Assembly: GCA_963787135.1 (NCBI GenBank)
Contig: CAWBBW010000007.1
Location: 124,001-188,000 of the forward strand
From: Roseiarcus sp963787135
GTDB taxonomy: Bacteria > Pseudomonadota > Alphaproteobacteria > Rhizobiales > Beijerinckiaceae
Direction of reading: 5' to 3'
Length of the DNA: 64,000 bases
The position numbers were made by a program, and so were the translations under genes. Below are positions 34,075-44,327 of this stretch, in pieces (the stretch's first letter is position 1; each line of letters opens with the position of its first letter). Under the pieces are notes generated by a model. It made no database searches, had not been told where the DNA came from, and saw only the letters and a program-made list of their open reading frames with translations.

Positions 34075-35136
34075 ATGTCCAGCGCCGACTCCCGCGACCC
34101 TGCCCCGGTCGAAGCATCGCGGGCAACTCTATCCTCCACCGGTGCGGCGACGTTCGACCTGGCGCTGCGCATGGGAGGATTATTCCTCGCCATCATCCTC
34201 GTCGCGCTTCTGATGTTCGTGCTCAAGCCGAAGTCGTTCAACGTCGACGTCGGCATTTCCGTGCTCCGCGCCATGAGCTCGGTGGCGATTATGTCGCTCG
34301 GACTGACCCTGGTGATCGTCGTCGGCGAGATCGATCTCTCTTTCGGCGCCATGTACGGCCTCGGCGCGAATTCGCTCGCTGTCATGTGGATATTGCTCGG
34401 CATCCCGATCTATGCCGCGCTGCCGCTGGCGGTCGGCGTTGGAGCATTGGTCGGCCTCTTCAATGGGGCCCTGGTCACATGGCTGCGCATTCCCTCCTTC
34501 ATCGTCACGCTCGGCACTTACAACCTGCTCTATGGCGTTTCGCTATGGATCACCAAGACATCGACGTTCAACCCGGTCTATCCGCCGCCCGGCTCCGAGA
34601 TCCCGCCCGCACAGCTTGATTTCTTCACCGGCCTGACGGCGAGCTTCGGCGCCCATCCCATCTCGCTCGAAGTCATCTGGATGCTCGGGCTCGCTCTGGT
34701 CGTCGGGTTCCTTTTGCACCGTACGCTCTTCGGCTTTCGCTTGATGGCGATCGGCGGGAACCCGGTCGCCGCACAGCTCGCTCGACTGCCAGTCACGCGC
34801 TACAAGATCCTGGCCTTCGTGATCTGCAGCATGCTGGCGGCAATCGCCGGAATCCTGGATTTTTCCTTCATCCAGACAGCCCAGCCGAACATTGGCCTTT
34901 CCTATACGTTCCCGGTTTTTGCGGCGGTGATCATCGGCGGCGCCAGTCTTTCGGGCGGAAAGGGGACAGTGATCGGGGCAATGAGCGGAGCGTTGCTGCT
35001 CGCCGAACTGCAACAGGGCCTCGCCCTGCTTTCGCCCGGGCCGCATGTCCAGCAGCTTTTCCTCGGTTTCGTCACGATCGGCGCCGTCGCACTCGACCTC
35101 GCGCTGACCAATATCCGCAAGCGCAGGGCGGCATGA
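34075..35136 (+). CDS. Sugar ABC transporter permease, system D
   Basis: A 353-residue RbsC-family permease. Segments are GLTLVIVVGEIDLSFGAMYG, IPSFIVTLGTYNLLYGVSL and FPVFAAVIIGGASLSGGKGT. A longer periplasmic loop is seen around FNPVYPPPGSEIPPAQ. It overlaps the ATPase start by four bases and lies about 70 bases after the binding-protein gene. Single permease, presumably homodimeric. Confidence 0.9.
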   Translation: MSSADSRDPAPVEASRATLSSTGAATFDLALRMGGLFLAIILVALLMFVLKPKSFNVDVGISVLRAMSSVAIMSLGLTLVIVVGEIDLSFGAMYGLGANSLAVMWILLGIPIYAALPLAVGVGALVGLFNGALVTWLRIPSFIVTLGTYNLLYGVSLWITKTSTFNPVYPPPGSEIPPAQLDFFTGLTASFGAHPISLEVIWMLGLALVVGFLLHRTLFGFRLMAIGGNPVAAQLARLPVTRYKILAFVICSMLAAIAGILDFSFIQTAQPNIGLSYTFPVFAAVIIGGASLSGGKGTVIGAMSGALLLAELQQGLALLSPGPHVQQLFLGFVTIGAVALDLALTNIRKRRAA

Positions 35137-36635
35137 ACGGCGGCGCCGACGGCATCCGTCTCCGCGGCCTGCAGAAACGATACGGCGCTACAGTTGCGCT
35201 CGCCGGTCTCGACCTCGATATCCGGCCCGGCGAGGTCCTCGGCATCGCCGGGCCGAACGGCGCCGGAAAAAGCACCCTCGTCCGGATCATCGCCGGAGAG
35301 GAACGCCCCGATAGCGGCGAACTGGTCTTCAACGGGCGCCCCTGGACGCCAATCCTCGATTGGCGCCGCGTCGCCGTCGTTCACCAGGAGCCCCAGCTCT
35401 TTCCCAACCTCACGGTCGCCGAAAACGTGTTGGCAGGGCGGGAAGGCCCGAGCAGCGGCTGGCCGAAGCTGGGCGCCGCCGACGCCAAGGTGATGAAGGC
35501 GTTCGGCATCGACCGTTTCGCCGCTACCCCGCTCGGCGATTGCACTCTGGCGACGCAGCAACGGGCTGAGATCGCACGCGCGGTCGCGCGCGACGCCCAG
35601 GTGTTTCTGTTCGACGAACCGAATTCGGCGCTGACGGACGAGGAATCAGACGAACTGTTTCGAGAGATGCACAAGCTTGCCGCGGAAGGCAGGGTCGTCC
35701 TTCTCGTCACCCATCGCCTCGGCGATCTCTTTGAACACGCGAGCCGCGTCGCAGTGATCCGCGACGGTCGAGTCCGCGCGATCCTCGAAGGAGAAGCGCT
35801 GACCGAGGACGGTATAGCCCAGCAGCTTGTCGTCAGCCGTGGCGCCGAGGCGAGCGCCAAGGCAGGCGCCGCAATCGATCATGCCGGACGATCTCTGGCC
35901 GCGGTCCATGGCTGGTCCCACAGCGCCGCCTTTCACAACATCACCTTGGATGCCAAGCCTGGAGAAATCGTCGCACTGGTGGGGGTTGAGGGCTCCGGCG
36001 CACGGGAGTTGCTGCGATCCTTTGCCGGGCTCGAGTCGTGTTCAGGAGAAATCAACATCGCCGGCGAGATAGGGTCCGGGGCGCGGCGCCTCAGCGCCTA
36101 CGTGCCCGCGACCCGAATGCTCAGTCTCTACAGCAATTTTTCCGTCGGCGAGAACCTGCTTGTCCGTCTTGGCAGCCCCGATATTGCAGGACTGGGCATG
36201 GCGCTGAGAAAGAAGCGGATGCGCCAACTCGCCAACGAAGCGGTCAGGCGCTTCTCGATACGCGCTCACTCTGTCGCCCAAGGCATCCGCTCTTTGTCCG
36301 GCGGCAACCAGCAGAAAGTCGCGATCGCGCAGGCGCTCAATTGCACGCCGCGCCTGCTGTTGCTCGAGGAGCCGACCCGCGGGGTCGACATTCACAGCAA
36401 GCGCGAAATCTATCGGCTGCTGCGTGACTACGTTGGGGCGGGTAATGCGGTGATCATGTTCTGCACCGAGGTGCTGGAAGTTTACGAGGCCGCCGATCGC
36501 GCGCATGTCGTCGTCGACGGCGGGCTGTCGCGGGCGATCGTGGTCGGCGATTATCCTCACGTCGAGGCTCTTGCCACCGACATCGCGCGAATGGAGCGTC
36601 ACGCTCGCAATGATGGCGCGGAAGCAAAACGGTAA
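35133..36635 (+). CDS. Sugar ABC transporter ATPase, system D
   Basis: A 500-residue two-domain ATPase. NBD1 has GPNGAGKST, HQEPQLFPNLTVAENVL, CTLATQQRAEIARAVA and VFLFDEPNSALT. NBD2 has the degenerate P-loop VGVEGSG, LSGGNQQKVAIAQAL and LLLLEEPTRGVDIHSKREI. NBD2 is shorter than in classical RbsA. It is the last gene of the operon starting at 30045 and ends 12 bases before the convergent E2 gene. Confidence 0.9.
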   Translation: MNGGADGIRLRGLQKRYGATVALAGLDLDIRPGEVLGIAGPNGAGKSTLVRIIAGEERPDSGELVFNGRPWTPILDWRRVAVVHQEPQLFPNLTVAENVLAGREGPSSGWPKLGAADAKVMKAFGIDRFAATPLGDCTLATQQRAEIARAVARDAQVFLFDEPNSALTDEESDELFREMHKLAAEGRVVLLVTHRLGDLFEHASRVAVIRDGRVRAILEGEALTEDGIAQQLVVSRGAEASAKAGAAIDHAGRSLAAVHGWSHSAAFHNITLDAKPGEIVALVGVEGSGARELLRSFAGLESCSGEINIAGEIGSGARRLSAYVPATRMLSLYSNFSVGENLLVRLGSPDIAGLGMALRKKRMRQLANEAVRRFSIRAHSVAQGIRSLSGGNQQKVAIAQALNCTPRLLLLEEPTRGVDIHSKREIYRLLRDYVGAGNAVIMFCTEVLEVYEAADRAHVVVDGGLSRAIVVGDYPHVEALATDIARMERHARNDGAEAKR

Positions 36636-36647
36636 GGGTAGATCTGG

Positions 36648-37855
36648 TCAGCTGGCCGGCCATGGCCCACGTTCGATCCGCTCGGCCAGCGTCTCGATGA
36701 ATTGTGCGCCGAGAATTCCGTCGATCAGGCGGTGATCCAGGGAAAGCGTGAGGTTGACGCCTTTCGCGACGGCGATCCCGCCGGCACGCGCGATGACCCG
36801 CTCGTGCTTGCGCCCAACTGCGAGAATGCCCGATTGGCCGGGATAAATGATCGCTTCGAAGCGGTCGGCGCCGCTCCCGCCAATGTTGGAAAGCGAGAAA
36901 GACACCGGCTCCAGATCGGCCTGCAGCAGGCGGCCCAAGCGGGCGCGCCCGACAGCCTCGCGCCGCGCCTGCGAGATGTCATCAATCGATTTGCCCGCAA
37001 GATCGCGCAACGCCGGGATCATCACTCCATCGGAAAGGGCGACGACGATGCCGATGTCGACGCTCGACGCACGCATCCTTCCGACGCGGCCATTGTCTTC
37101 ATGCCAACGGTCAAGGATGCCGGGATGGGCGGACAAAGATTGGGCCAACGCGAACAAGAGAAAGTCAGTAAGGGTTGGCTTCCCGCCGGTCGACTGTTCG
37201 ATCCGGCGAGTGAGAGCGCGACGCGCCTGATCGATTGCGGCGGTCTCGACCCAGCGGTCAATGACGAAGGACGGGATCGTCTTGCGGCTGAGCGTGACCG
37301 CCTCGGCGATCTGGCGTCGCACGGAGGAGAACGGCTCGAAGTCCGCGGACGACGACGCGGCGTGCTTCTGCTTTGCATCCCGCTCTTCGACGGCAGCCAT
37401 GACGTCGCGCCCACGAATGCGCCTGAATGGACTTGCGGCGGCCAGATGAGCCAGGTCAGCCCCATTCATTTTGGCCAGGCGCCTTGCCAATGGAGACGCG
37501 AGGATCCGCGGCGCCGGAGCCTCACCGGACGACTGAGACGCTGAGAGAGGCGGACTTCGATGCGAGGCGCGACCGCGGCGCTCGGCGCCGTCGATTGCGT
37601 CTCACTCGCGGATGGGGCCTCGCCCAAAAGTCGGAGCCGGGCGAGCACGGCGCCGACCGACAGGTCATCGCCCTCTGCGCCCAGCACTGCTTCGAGCGTC
37701 GCGTCGACCGGCGACTCGACTTCCATCGTGGCCTTGTCGGTCTCCAGTTCGACGAGCGGCTCGCCCATCGCGACTTTGTCGCCAGCTTGCTTCAACCAGC
37801 GCAGAACCTTGACGGTTTCCATGGTGGCGCTGAGCTTGGGCACGAGAAAGTCCAT
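36648..37855 (-). pseudogene. 2-oxoacid dehydrogenase E2 acyltransferase, frame-interrupted
   Basis: The ATG at 37855 opens an N-terminal lipoyl domain with ELETDKATMEVES, which carries the lipoylated lysine. In the Ala/Pro-rich linker (about 37505-37560) the sense moves to another frame. That frame holds the peripheral-subunit-binding domain (RILASPLARRLAKMNGADLAHL) and the acyltransferase domain with the active-site motif DHRLIDG. The whole is about 400 residues with a single lipoyl domain, as in pyruvate/acetoin-type E2. It follows E1beta by eight bases. No E3 is nearby. The single break lies in a linker, so either an error or a recent mutation. Confidence 0.78.
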
Positions 37856-37863
37856 CCGGCCTC

Positions 37864-38838
37864 TCAGAGCAGCGACTTGACCGTCGCCGCGATCTTCTCG
37901 GGCGAGGGAATAAGCGCGTCCTCGAGGTGAGGGCTGTAGGGGAGCGGATGGTCGGGCAACGTGATTCGCGCAGGCGGCGCGTCGAGATAGTCGAAGGCCT
38001 GACTGACGACATCCGCTACGACATCCGAGCTCCAGCCGCCGGTCGGCGCCTGCTCCTCGACAGTCACAAGGATGTTGGTGCGTCGTACGCTGTCGCTGAT
38101 TGGCGCGACGTTCAGCGGCCGCAGCACCTGGATATCGATCACTTCCGCTTCGATGCCCTCGGCCTCCAGCTTGTCGGCGGCGGCAAGAGCCTTGCCGACC
38201 ATCGCAAGGCTGGCGACAACGGTCGCGTGCCGGCCGGGCCGCAAGATTTTCGGGCCGCTCGGCATCGGCGCCTCTTCGGCGCCGATCGGCACAGGCCCCT
38301 TCATCGAGAGGAGCGCCTTATGCTCGAGGACGAGGACCGGATTGTCGTCGCGAATCGCAGCCTTGAGCATCAGATACGCCTGCGCGGGATTTGAGGGGCA
38401 GATGATTTTGAGCCCCGGCACAGACAAGAGCCACGACTCCGCCGTCTGCGAATGCTGCGCGCCAAAGCGAAGGCCCGCGCCGCCAAGGGCCCGAATGACG
38501 ATCGGCGTCTTGACGCGGCCTCCCGACATGAAGCGGTGCTTGGCGATGCTGTTGGCGATCTGGTCGAAGCAGACCCCGAGAAAGTCAGCGAACATGATCT
38601 CGACGATCGGCCTGTAGCCTGTAAGAGCAAGACCAAGCGCCGCGCCGACAAACCCGGTCTCCGAGATCGGCGTATCGCGGACGCGCGCCGCGCCGAACTC
38701 CTCGTAAAGGCCCTGGCATGTCTTGAAGGGACCGCCGGACTCGCCGATATCCTCGCCCATGATCAATGTCTTCGGATCGCGCCGCATCTCCTCGCGCAAC
38801 GCCGCGGCGATCGCTTCCCGGTAGCTGATTTCCTGCAT
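37864..38838 (-). CDS. 2-oxoacid dehydrogenase E1 beta subunit (pyruvate/acetoin type)
   Basis: A 324-residue transketolase-like beta subunit. The N-terminal pyrimidine-binding domain is ISYREAIAAALREEM, then MGEDIGESGGPFK, DTPISETGFVGAALGLALTG and FADFLGVCFDQIANSIAKHR. The C-terminal domain has VIDIQVLRPL and TVEEQAPTGGWSSDVVA. Intact. The ATG at 38838 is used here; a TTG at 38850 is possible. With E1alpha it would decarboxylate a 2-oxo acid or cleave acetoin and pass the acyl group to the E2 lipoyl arm. Genes run E1alpha, E1beta, E2. Confidence 0.88.
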   Translation of the reverse strand: MQEISYREAIAAALREEMRRDPKTLIMGEDIGESGGPFKTCQGLYEEFGAARVRDTPISETGFVGAALGLALTGYRPIVEIMFADFLGVCFDQIANSIAKHRFMSGGRVKTPIVIRALGGAGLRFGAQHSQTAESWLLSVPGLKIICPSNPAQAYLMLKAAIRDDNPVLVLEHKALLSMKGPVPIGAEEAPMPSGPKILRPGRHATVVASLAMVGKALAAADKLEAEGIEAEVIDIQVLRPLNVAPISDSVRRTNILVTVEEQAPTGGWSSDVVADVVSQAFDYLDAPPARITLPDHPLPYSPHLEDALIPSPEKIAATVKSLL

Positions 38839-38889
38839 GCGGCGCGTCAATGGGCTGAAGCCCTGCCGACCTGATTTTCTCGCTCGCCG

Positions 38890-39905
38890 TCATTGGACAA
38901 AGGTCCTGGCCATGAAGTCCTCATTCGGCGAGGGCCAAGGGGCCGCGGCGGCGCGGTCGGCGGCCGCCTTGACGACCGAACGCGCCTCGATTGTCATTTG
39001 TTCTGCATCGGCCGTCGGTCAGAAGCTCCGCAGCGCTGAGCTCAGCGCGGTAGAGCAAGAGCGGGTCTCGTTTCAACCAGGCCTCGACCTCCGCCGGATC
39101 GCGATACTTGGCCGGATCGGTGCGCGAATGGCCGCGGTGGCGATAGGTCTTGCACTCGATGAAGGTTGGGCCGTCTCCATTCCGGGCGCGCGCGACCGCT
39201 CCGGCCGCGGCGGCGTAGACGGCGAGAACATCGTTGCCGTCGACCTTTTCTGTCTGCATCGAATAGCCGGCGGCGCGGATGACGAGGTCCTCATAGGGCG
39301 TCGTGTGCAGGATGTGGCTGAACTCGCCATAGAGATTGTTTTCGCACACGAAGATCACCGGCAGCTTCCATACCTGGGCCATATTCATGGCCTCGTGAAA
39401 GGCGCCGATATTGACTGCCCCGTCGCCGAAGAAGCAGGCCGAAACCTGGCTGCGCCCGGCGAGTTGCGCCGACAGCCCTGCCCCGACGGCCACCGGCAGG
39501 CCGGCGCCCACAATGCCGAAGGCGCCGATCAGGCCACGATCGATGTCAGTGAGGTGCATCGAGCCGCCAAGTCCGCCGCAAACGCCCGACGCGCGGCCGA
39601 ATAGCTCGGCGAATGCGGCTTCGAGATCCATGCCTCGCGCCAGACACTGGCCATGTCCGCGATAGGTGTAGCTGACGTAGTCGTCGTCGCGCAGCGCCTT
39701 GGCGACGCCGGCGGACACGGCCTCCTGTCCGTTGCACAGATGGGTCGTCCCGTGAACCAGGCCCTCGAGGTAAGAGCGTTGGACCTGTTCCTCGAACTCC
39801 CGGATCAGCGTCATGGTGCGGTAGAGGCCGACCCTATCCTCGACGCTCAGAGCTGCGGTCTTGTTGCTCGCGCTCCCGACAATCGGCCGGCGCCGGCTCG
39901 GCCAT
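38890..39905 (-). pseudogene. 2-oxoacid dehydrogenase E1 alpha subunit, frame-interrupted
   Basis: The thiamine-diphosphate subunit. The core frame (from 39814) has MTLIREFEEQVQRSYLEG, GGLGGSMHLTD and the cofactor motif GDGAVNIGAFHEAMNMAQVW-x-LP-x-IFVCENN, then YRHRGHSRTDPAKYR. Upstream the frame continues as LSVEDRVGLYRT without a start. A well-placed ATG at 39905 (after GAGGGAG) lies in another frame, so one indel is likely near 39880. At 39003-39022 a second indel diverts the C-terminus; the correct frame runs ADAEQMTIEARSVV to TGA at 38890. Best described as an acetoin/pyruvate-type E1alpha with two frame breaks. Confidence 0.75.
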
Positions 39906-39939
39906 CGCGCTTCGCTCCCTCAATGTTTCGTTGGTCTGG

Positions 39940-41060
39940 TTATACGCGATATTTCCGGATCGTGTCCGCGTCGAGCTCCAGTCCGAAACCTGGCCCCGAC
40001 GGCACCTCGTAAAATCCGTCCTTGAGCGGCGATCGATTGGCGACGAGGCGATAGAACATCGGATCGCGATCCGGATGAAATGTCTCGAGGTAGGTCCCGT
40101 TCGGAATGGCCGCGAGCAGGTGGGCGGAAATCTGCGGTTCCTCGTGATGTCCCATCTCGACGGCGAACGAGGCCGCCAGCGCCGCCACGCGTCGCCACTC
40201 GGTCGGCCCGCCACCCCAGCTGGCGTCGAAGTTGCACACGTCGATCGCGCCCGACATCATCAGGTCGCGGCAACCGGAACGGGAGATTTCGCTCTGTCCG
40301 GCGCAGATCGGAATGCCCGTCTGGCTGCGCGCCGCGGCCATGTCAAGGCGGTCGTTCTCCCAGCGCACCGGCTCCTCAAACCAGCGAATGTCGAAGGTCG
40401 GCCGCGAGACGGGAAAATTCGACGGCCTGTCGCAATGTCCAGGCCTGGTTGGCGTCGACGACGAGCGACGAAGTTATCGCCGACCGCCTTGCGCGCGACT
40501 CGCACGCGCTCTGCGTCTTCGGCCGGGGTCCGGCCGCCGACCTTGAATTTGCAGCCGGCGTGACCCTGAAGCTTGATCTGCTCCATCTCGCGGCCGAAAT
40601 CGGCGAGCGTCTTGCCTTCCTCGTAATAGCCCGCGATGCAGATCGAGGGGAGGCGATCGGCATAGCCGCCCCAGAGCTTGTAAAGCGGCGCGTCAAGCGC
40701 CTTGCCGACGGCGTCCCATAGCGCACTGTCGACGCAAGCCTGCGCGCACATCGCGAGCTTCCGGTCACGCAGGATGTTGGTGCTCGGTTTTCGCATGAGC
40801 TCCCAGCAGCCTTCGATGTTGAAAGCGTCCTTGCCGATCAGCAGCGGCTGGATCTCATCGAGGATGATCTTGACCACCTCGCCCTGCGTTTCAAATTCGT
40901 CGCCGTTGTAGATCTCGCCGACGATTCCACCCGAAGTGTACACCCGGGTAATGATGGTGCAGCGATGCGTCATGAAGTAGTTGCTGCCGCGAAAAGTGCG
41001 CGGCAGCGGCATGCTGAGCGGCACGCATTCAATGCGTTCGATCCTCAACTGCGGCGCCAT
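39940..41060 (-). pseudogene. Second enolase-superfamily dehydratase, frame-interrupted
   Basis: The ATG at 41060 starts MAPQLRIERIECVPLSMPLP, a normal capping-domain N-terminus. The first frame reaches the lysine pair GCKFKVGG. Near 40465 the sense changes frame to VVDANQAWTLRQAVEFSRL (metal Asp). Near 40395 it changes again to DIRWFEEPVRWEND (metal Glu), GQSEIS, NFDASWGGG and a terminal HHEEPQISAHLLAAIPNG with the His base. All catalytic pieces are present across three frames, about 370 residues. Likely substrate is an aldonate or uronate different from that of the copy at 31706. It heads the operon that continues into E1alpha, E1beta and E2. Confidence 0.75.
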
Positions 41061-41236
41061 CAGATGCTCGATTGCGAGAGATTGTCCAAGGCTATGTGGA
41101 GGGCCCGAGAGGGTCAAGGCAGGATAAGCCGGGTCCGACGCATCAGAGGCGACTTCCCGAAGTTGCAACGCGCTCGGCATGGCGTAACCTGTGAAACCGC
41201 CACGACGGGGCGAACGACGCAAGGGACGGAAGCGGA

Positions 41237-42283
41237 ATGACTCGAAGGGCGCGGATTGGGGTGATCGGCGCCGGCTGGTGGGCGGCGGTCAACCATTTGC
41301 CGGTGCTATCAGCAAACGAGGATTGCGAGGTCGTCGCCGTCAATCGCCTCGGCGCGGAGGAACTGGCCGAGCTGCAGCGGAAATTTGATGTGCCGCTCGG
41401 GTTCGAGGATTATCGCGCCATGCTCGATCAGGTTCCGATGGACGGGGTGGTGATCTCCTCGCCTCACCAGCTGCATCACGAGCATGCAGTCGCAGCGCTT
41501 GCCAAAGGCTGTCATCTGCTGGTGGAAAAGCCTCTGACGACGACTGCCGCAGATGCGCGCGACCTCATCGCCAGGGCCGACGCCGCCGGCAGACAGGTGA
41601 TCGTACCTTACGGCTGGAACTTCAAGGGCTGGACCGACGAAGCCCGGGCGCTGGTCGCCAAGGGAGAGATCGGCCGGATCGAGCACGTCGTGCTCCAGAT
41701 GGCCTCGGCGCTGGAGGATCTTTTTGCCGGCCAGCCGATGAAGGAGACCGAGGGGCACATGTTCCGTCCTCCGCCTTCGACCTGGGCCGATCCCGCGCGG
41801 GCCGGAGGCTACGGCTGGGGCCAGCTTGTGCATGCGCTGGGGCTGTTGTTCCGCATTGCCGATCTCGAGCCGTCCCGCGTCTTCGCCATCACCGGCAAGT
41901 CGCCGACCGGGGTCGACTACTACGACGCCGCCGTCGTGCAGTTCGCCAACGGCGCGACCGCTTCCGTCTCGGGCTCGGCGACATCGCCGAAGCACCGCGG
42001 CAACCAGATCGATCTGCGCATTTTTGGTTCCGAAGGCGTGCTTCTGCTGGACATCGAACGTGAGCGTCTGGAAGTGCGCCGCCGCGACGGACGGGATACT
42101 GTCGTCGAGATGCCCGCCGGCTCCGGCGCCTACGCATGCGAAAAGCCGTTGAACGTCCTGGTGGATATTTGTCTTGGCCGGCCGGTCGAGAACCAGTCGC
42201 CGGGCATGGTCGGCATGCGCGCCGTCGAGGTTTTGGACGCGCTCTACCGGTCGGCCCGATCCGCCCGCCTTGAAGAGGTGTGA
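41237..42283 (+). CDS. Gfo/Idh/MocA-family NAD(P)-dependent sugar dehydrogenase
   Basis: A 348-residue oxidoreductase with the Rossmann motif GVIGAGWWAAVNHLPVL (the second glycine is GAGWWA, unusually aromatic). The catalytic lysine motif is EKP in HLLVEKPLTTT, and the C-terminal alpha/beta domain contains GGGYGWGQ-like GGYGWGQLVHALGLL with the conserved His. Such enzymes oxidise ring hydroxyls or epimerise sugars and inositols through keto intermediates. First gene of a plus-strand operon with the ADC-like, aldo/keto reductase and AceE-like genes, divergent from the dehydratase/E1E2 operon. Confidence 0.88.
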   Translation: MTRRARIGVIGAGWWAAVNHLPVLSANEDCEVVAVNRLGAEELAELQRKFDVPLGFEDYRAMLDQVPMDGVVISSPHQLHHEHAVAALAKGCHLLVEKPLTTTAADARDLIARADAAGRQVIVPYGWNFKGWTDEARALVAKGEIGRIEHVVLQMASALEDLFAGQPMKETEGHMFRPPPSTWADPARAGGYGWGQLVHALGLLFRIADLEPSRVFAITGKSPTGVDYYDAAVVQFANGATASVSGSATSPKHRGNQIDLRIFGSEGVLLLDIERERLEVRRRDGRDTVVEMPAGSGAYACEKPLNVLVDICLGRPVENQSPGMVGMRAVEVLDALYRSARSARLEEV

Positions 42284-42317
42284 CTGCTTTGGCGGAGCGT
42301 TGGCGCGGGGAAACGGC

Positions 42318-43112
42318 ATGAGCGGAAAAGACCTGCGTCGCGGCGGTCTCGACCGGCTGACCGTCGAAGACATTCTCACGCCCGGATTTTCGACGCCCTG
42401 GGATGCGCCGACGATCCCACCCTTCCCTTTCACCTTTCGCAATGTCGAGGTGTTGACTCTCGCGTGGCGGACTCGCGAGGCGGCGGTCGCGCGCCTGCTG
42501 CCGCCGCCGCTCGAGCCGACATCGGACGTCGTGCTCGCCCATGTCTATCGAATGAACGATGTCGATTGGCTCGGCGCCTATGGCGAGAGTAACGTGTCGG
42601 TCGGCTGCAGTCTGCCGGGCGCGGATATAGCCGGGTCCTATTCGCCCTATCTCTTTCTCTCGTCCGATGTCGGAGTCGCGCACGGCCGGGAGGTGCACGG
42701 CCAGCCAAAGAAGATTGGCGAGCCCCTCCTCGAGATTCGCGGCGACCTCACAGTCGGCATCGTCAGGCGTAACGGGATCGACGTGCTGACCGGAACCATG
42801 CCGACGAGACAACGGCCAGACAGTCTCGACAGTCTGACACGGCATTTCGACTTCGCCCTCAACATCAATCTGAAGGCGATCGACCAGATCGACGGGCGCC
42901 CCGCGATCCGTCAATTGACTGCGCGGCAACTCGCCGACGTCAGCGTGCACGAATGCTGGGGTGGACCGTGCACCGTCGAATTGCGTCCTAACGCCCAGGC
43001 CCCCATTCATCGGCTGCCGGTCGTCGATATGCTCGACGGTCTCTACTGGCGGGCGGACTTCACCCTTGTCCCTGGGCGCGTTATTCACGACTATCTTGCT
43101 GCGGGGACCTGA
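42318..43112 (+). CDS. Acetoacetate decarboxylase-like protein
   Basis: A 264-residue protein of the ADC family. The core includes YSPYLFLSSDVGVAHGREV followed by HGQPKKIGEP, which aligns with the PKK segment bearing the Schiff-base lysine of acetoacetate decarboxylase. The C-terminal barrel ends RADFTLVPGRVIHDYL. ADC-like proteins may decarboxylate beta-keto acids or act as aldolase-dehydratases on other carbonyl compounds. Its neighbours are sugar dehydrogenases, so a keto-acid intermediate is a plausible substrate (inference). ATG 42318 gives the family-like N-terminus; the longer frame overlaps the previous gene. Confidence 0.8.
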   Translation: MSGKDLRRGGLDRLTVEDILTPGFSTPWDAPTIPPFPFTFRNVEVLTLAWRTREAAVARLLPPPLEPTSDVVLAHVYRMNDVDWLGAYGESNVSVGCSLPGADIAGSYSPYLFLSSDVGVAHGREVHGQPKKIGEPLLEIRGDLTVGIVRRNGIDVLTGTMPTRQRPDSLDSLTRHFDFALNINLKAIDQIDGRPAIRQLTARQLADVSVHECWGGPCTVELRPNAQAPIHRLPVVDMLDGLYWRADFTLVPGRVIHDYLAAGT

Positions 43113-43241
43113 AGGGGTGTCGCGCACGCTTGTCGCAGAGCAAGGACGCGACTGGCTCATCATCCTCGGCGGTGTTCGAAACTCCACGGCCGACGTTGGA
43201 GGGTCGTTCGAGACAAAAGGATGGGCGGGAGGTTGTCGCCG

Positions 43242-44267
43242 ATGAATCCGTTCGACATAAGAAAGCTCGGAAAGACCGCGGTCGAGCTCACGCAACTGGG
43301 CTTCGGCAGCGCGCCTCTCGGCGAACTCTTCGTACGGGTGGACGAAGCGACGGCCGCGGCCACACTGCAAGCAGCCTGGGACGTCGGCATACGCTACTAC
43401 GACACCGCGCCCTATTACGGGCGGGGTCTGGCCGAGATCCGCTGCGGCCGCTTCCTTGACACCAAGCCGCGCTCCGACTTCGTTCTGTCGAGCAAGGTGG
43501 GGCGCTGGTTCTTTCCGCCGGCGAAGCCGTTAGAGTTTCAGGCCGAGCCTTGGGCCGGCGGGCTCCGGTTCGATCACGTGCATGACTACAGTTACGACGG
43601 GATCATGCGGTCCTACGAACAGTCGCAAATGCGGCTTGGCATGAACCGCATCGACCTGTTGCTGATTCACGATCTCGACTTTTGGTTCCACTTAACGGAG
43701 GCGAAGGTCTCGGCCCATCTCAGCCAACTCTTCACCTCAGGCTGGCGGGCGCTTGATCAGTTGCGCTCGCATGGTCTTGTGCGCGGCGTAGGCGCGGGGA
43801 TCAACGAACTGGGAATGATGCCGCGGTTTCTCGATATGGTCCCACTGGATTTCTTTCTGGTGGCGCTCCGATACACGCTGATGGAGCAGGATGTTCTGAA
43901 TGAAGAGTTTCCACGCTGCGAGCGGGCCGGCGTCGGCGTTGTGGTGGGCGGCGTCTTCAATTCCGGAATCACCGCGACCGGTCCAATACCGGGCGCCAAG
44001 TACAATTATAGCGATGCGACACCCGAACAGATGGATCGGGTCGCGAAAATCATGGCCGTGTGCAAGGCCCACAACGTGCCTCTCCCGGCGGCGGCGCTGC
44101 AATTCCCGCTCGCTCATCCGATCGTCGCATCGATCATCCCAGGCGCAATCAGCCCGGATCAGGTCCGGCAGAACGTCGACTATTGCCGCCGTTCGATTCC
44201 GGCGTCGCTCTGGTCGGACCTGAAGAACGAAGGCCTGATCTCCCGTGATGCGCCCACGCCGAAATAG
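43242..44267 (+). CDS. Aldo/keto reductase, possible aldose 1-dehydrogenase
   Basis: A 341-residue TIM-barrel AKR with the tetrad Asp and Tyr in YYDTAPYYGRG, Lys in LSSKVGRWF and His in LLLIHDLD. The length and the pattern LGFGSAPLGELF with GVGAGINE place it near D-threo-aldose 1-dehydrogenase (L-fucose dehydrogenase) and pyridoxal 4-dehydrogenase. It would oxidise an aldose at C1 with NAD(P). ATG 43242 is the start consistent with the family. It sits between the ADC-like and AceE-like genes; spacing upstream is 129 bases with no gene. Confidence 0.83.
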   Translation: MNPFDIRKLGKTAVELTQLGFGSAPLGELFVRVDEATAAATLQAAWDVGIRYYDTAPYYGRGLAEIRCGRFLDTKPRSDFVLSSKVGRWFFPPAKPLEFQAEPWAGGLRFDHVHDYSYDGIMRSYEQSQMRLGMNRIDLLLIHDLDFWFHLTEAKVSAHLSQLFTSGWRALDQLRSHGLVRGVGAGINELGMMPRFLDMVPLDFFLVALRYTLMEQDVLNEEFPRCERAGVGVVVGGVFNSGITATGPIPGAKYNYSDATPEQMDRVAKIMAVCKAHNVPLPAAALQFPLAHPIVASIIPGAISPDQVRQNVDYCRRSIPASLWSDLKNEGLISRDAPTPK

Positions 44268-44327
44268 GATGGGCGACCTGGCCTGGGGTTATGATGAGGC
44301 GACCGACCATTCGCAGGGAGTTGCGGT

